From an uncultured Pelagibacteraceae bacterium (GTDB lineage: Bacteria; Pseudomonadota; Alphaproteobacteria; Pelagibacterales; Pelagibacteraceae), in NCBI GenBank assembly GCA_902569405.1, contig CACFTX010000001.1, positions 372,001 to 436,000 of the forward strand: DNA of 64,000 nt, given 5' to 3'. Below the pieces are notes generated by a model that saw nothing but the letters and a program-made list of their open reading frames with translations, did no database searches and was not told the DNA's origin. A program made the translations under genes and the position numbers. Below are positions 63,010 through 64,000 of this stretch, one piece after another. Positions within the stretch are counted from its first letter, which is position 1. Every line of letters starts with the position of its first letter.

Positions 63010-63928
63010 TAGTTGAATTTATTCTATTTATTTGAAGTTTGGCAAAATCTTCATCTGCATGGTAAGAAGATCTTGTTAACGGCGATGAAGAAACTAATAA
63101 AAAACCTTTTGATTTAGCAATACTTTCTAATTCCTGAAATTCTTCTGGATTATAATATCTATCTAAAGGATGGTGTTTAACAGATGGTTGCAAATATTGT
63201 CCTATTGTTAAAAAATCAACGTCCGCAGATTTTAAATCATCCATAACTTGTAAAATTTCATCTTTATTTTCCCCTAAACCAACCATCAATCCTGATTTAG
63301 TAAAAATATTTTTATCTATTTTTTTTGCATTTTTTAAAAGTTCAAGTGAATCAAAATATCTAGATCCTGGTCTAACTTTTCTATAAAGCCCAGGAACTGT
63401 TTCTATATTATGATTAAAAACATCAGGTTTAGCTTCTATAACTTTTTTATATGAATCGCCTTTTCTTAAAAAATCTGGAGTTAAAACTTCTATAGTTGTA
63501 TTTGGATTATTTTTTCTTGTTTCTTTTATTACTTTAGCAAAATGATTTGCTCCACCATCATCAAGATCGTCTCTATCTACTGACGTAATAACAGCATGTC
63601 TTAAATTTAATTTTTTAACTGCATTTGCAATTTTTAATGGCTCTAGACGGTCAAGAGGTTTTGGTTTACCAGTTATAACATCACAAAAAGCACATGCTCT
63701 AGTACATGTATTTCCCATAATTAGAAAAGTTGCATGTTTCTTGCTCCAACACTCGGCAATATTTGGACAGTTGGCTTCTTGGCAAACTGTTTTTAGATTA
63801 TATTGATTTACAATAGTTTTTGTTAAAAAAAACTCTTGGCTGTTTGTAAGTTTTGATCGTATCCAGCTTGGTTTTTTTTTAATTGGATTAATAGGTTTGT
63901 TAACTTTTTCAGGGTGTCTAGTTATCAT
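62990..63928 (-). CDS. lipA: Lipoyl synthase
   Basis: Radical SAM enzyme that inserts two sulfurs into protein-bound octanoyl groups. Auxiliary cluster cysteines in [12 protein letters not shown] and the radical-SAM site CTRACAFC are intact, and the C-terminal [15 protein letters not shown] carries the closing Ser. 312 residues. It depends on Fe-S supply, for example through ErpA. Its ATG overlaps the upstream partial gene by 11 bases. Confidence 0.96.
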   Translation of the reverse strand: MITRHPEKVNKPINPIKKKPSWIRSKLTNSQEFFLTKTIVNQYNLKTVCQEANCPNIAECWSKKHATFLIMGNTCTRACAFCDVITGKPKPLDRLEPLKIANAVKKLNLRHAVITSVDRDDLDDGGANHFAKVIKETRKNNPNTTIEVLTPDFLRKGDSYKKVIEAKPDVFNHNIETVPGLYRKVRPGSRYFDSLELLKNAKKIDKNIFTKSGLMVGLGENKDEILQVMDDLKSADVDFLTIGQYLQPSVKHHPLDRYYNPEEFQELESIAKSKGFLLVSSSPLTRSSYHADEDFAKLQINRINSTNAQSIS

Positions 63929-64000
63929 TGTTTTTAATTATATAAACTGTCTCGTCTTTTTTTCCTAGCAAAAATTTGTCACGTATAAGAAATTCTATAT
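63918..64000 (-). CDS. C-terminal end of a DivIC/FtsB-like protein (cut by window edge)
   Basis: The last ~27 codons of a frame open to the right edge, ending [18 protein letters not shown] and TAG. The pattern of a leucine-rich helix followed by a G/K-K-x-E-x-V-Y-I-I strand resembles the C-terminus of septum-formation initiator (DivIC/FtsB) proteins. A divIC gene near the pdh/lipA genes fits alphaproteobacterial order. The call rests on a very short piece. Confidence 0.5.
   Translation of the reverse strand, partial: IEFLIRDKFLLGKKDETVYIIKNNDN

Overview
The window is a 64-kb piece of a very AT-rich, highly streamlined alphaproteobacterial chromosome, most likely from the SAR11 clade (Pelagibacterales, Candidatus Pelagibacter relatives). 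This rests on gene content, on gene orders known from Alphaproteobacteria (argS / small membrane protein / nagZ / scpAB / tatABC / serS; ntrYX-trkAH; ispDF-pgpA-cinA-ratA-lipA; aapJQMP) and on packing. By the gene limits given here, only about 1.6 kb lies outside genes. The longest gene-free stretch is 171 bp, so no stretch of 300 bases lacks a gene. I see no phage, insertion sequence, integron, CRISPR array, rRNA or obvious horizontally acquired island.

Layout. 1-6744 (minus): metG (cut by the left edge), holB, tmk, dacA, a degenerate RlpA/SPOR-like lipoprotein, mltB and rarD, nearly all overlapping. 6842-10837: tRNA-Ser, sdhE, recG, a DUF502 membrane protein, an M48 lipoprotein protease and tRNA-Lys. 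10891-16103 (minus): tgt, ppiA, coaD, gyrA, ssb. 16195-19705 (plus): uvrA and a PuuD-like membrane protein. 19699-30482 (minus): secF, secD, yajC, serS, tatCBA, scpBA, nagZ, a small membrane protein, argS, dgt. 30533-31626 (plus): erpA, xthA. 31618-32616 (minus): a malate/lactate dehydrogenase-family gene. 32659-36025: the zinc locus, with znuA divergent from znuC-znuB-zur, then a small membrane protein. 36022-43230 (minus): the phosphate locus phoR, pstS, pstC, pstA, pstB, phoU, phoB. 43273-49165 (minus): an SMR-fold protein, manC, ilvD, valS. 49293-49867: tRNA-Cys, tRNA-Asn and a PraR/PhrR-like HTH regulator. 50039-54311 (minus): the aapJQMP amino-acid ABC transporter. 54445-60470 (minus): tRNA-Arg, trkH, trkA, ntrX, ntrY. 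60505-62577 (plus): ispDF, pgpA, cinA-type amidase. 62560-64000 (minus): ratA, lipA and the 3' end of a DivIC/FtsB-like gene.

Regulation readable from sequence. Three 18-bp sites with the layout 7+4+7 (best half-site CTGTAAC) lie upstream of phoR, pstS and pstC and look like PHO boxes of a SAR11-type consensus. Two tandem near-perfect 15-bp palindromes in the znuA/znuC spacer look like Zur operators. Both high-capacity uptake operons (pst and aap) have a strong hairpin terminator directly after the binding-protein gene, an arrangement that would give much more binding protein than permease. aapJ also has a predicted 5' leader made of two perfect inverted repeats.

I did not find a clearly new multi-gene system. 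The points most worth a second look are a tRNA-guanine transglycosylase that has lost two of its three zinc cysteines, an SMR-fold protein lacking the essential membrane glutamate, an RlpA-like protein without its catalytic pair, the PHO/Zur/leader elements, a perfect 42-bp tandem repeat in znuA, and convergent gene pairs that overlap at their 3' ends.
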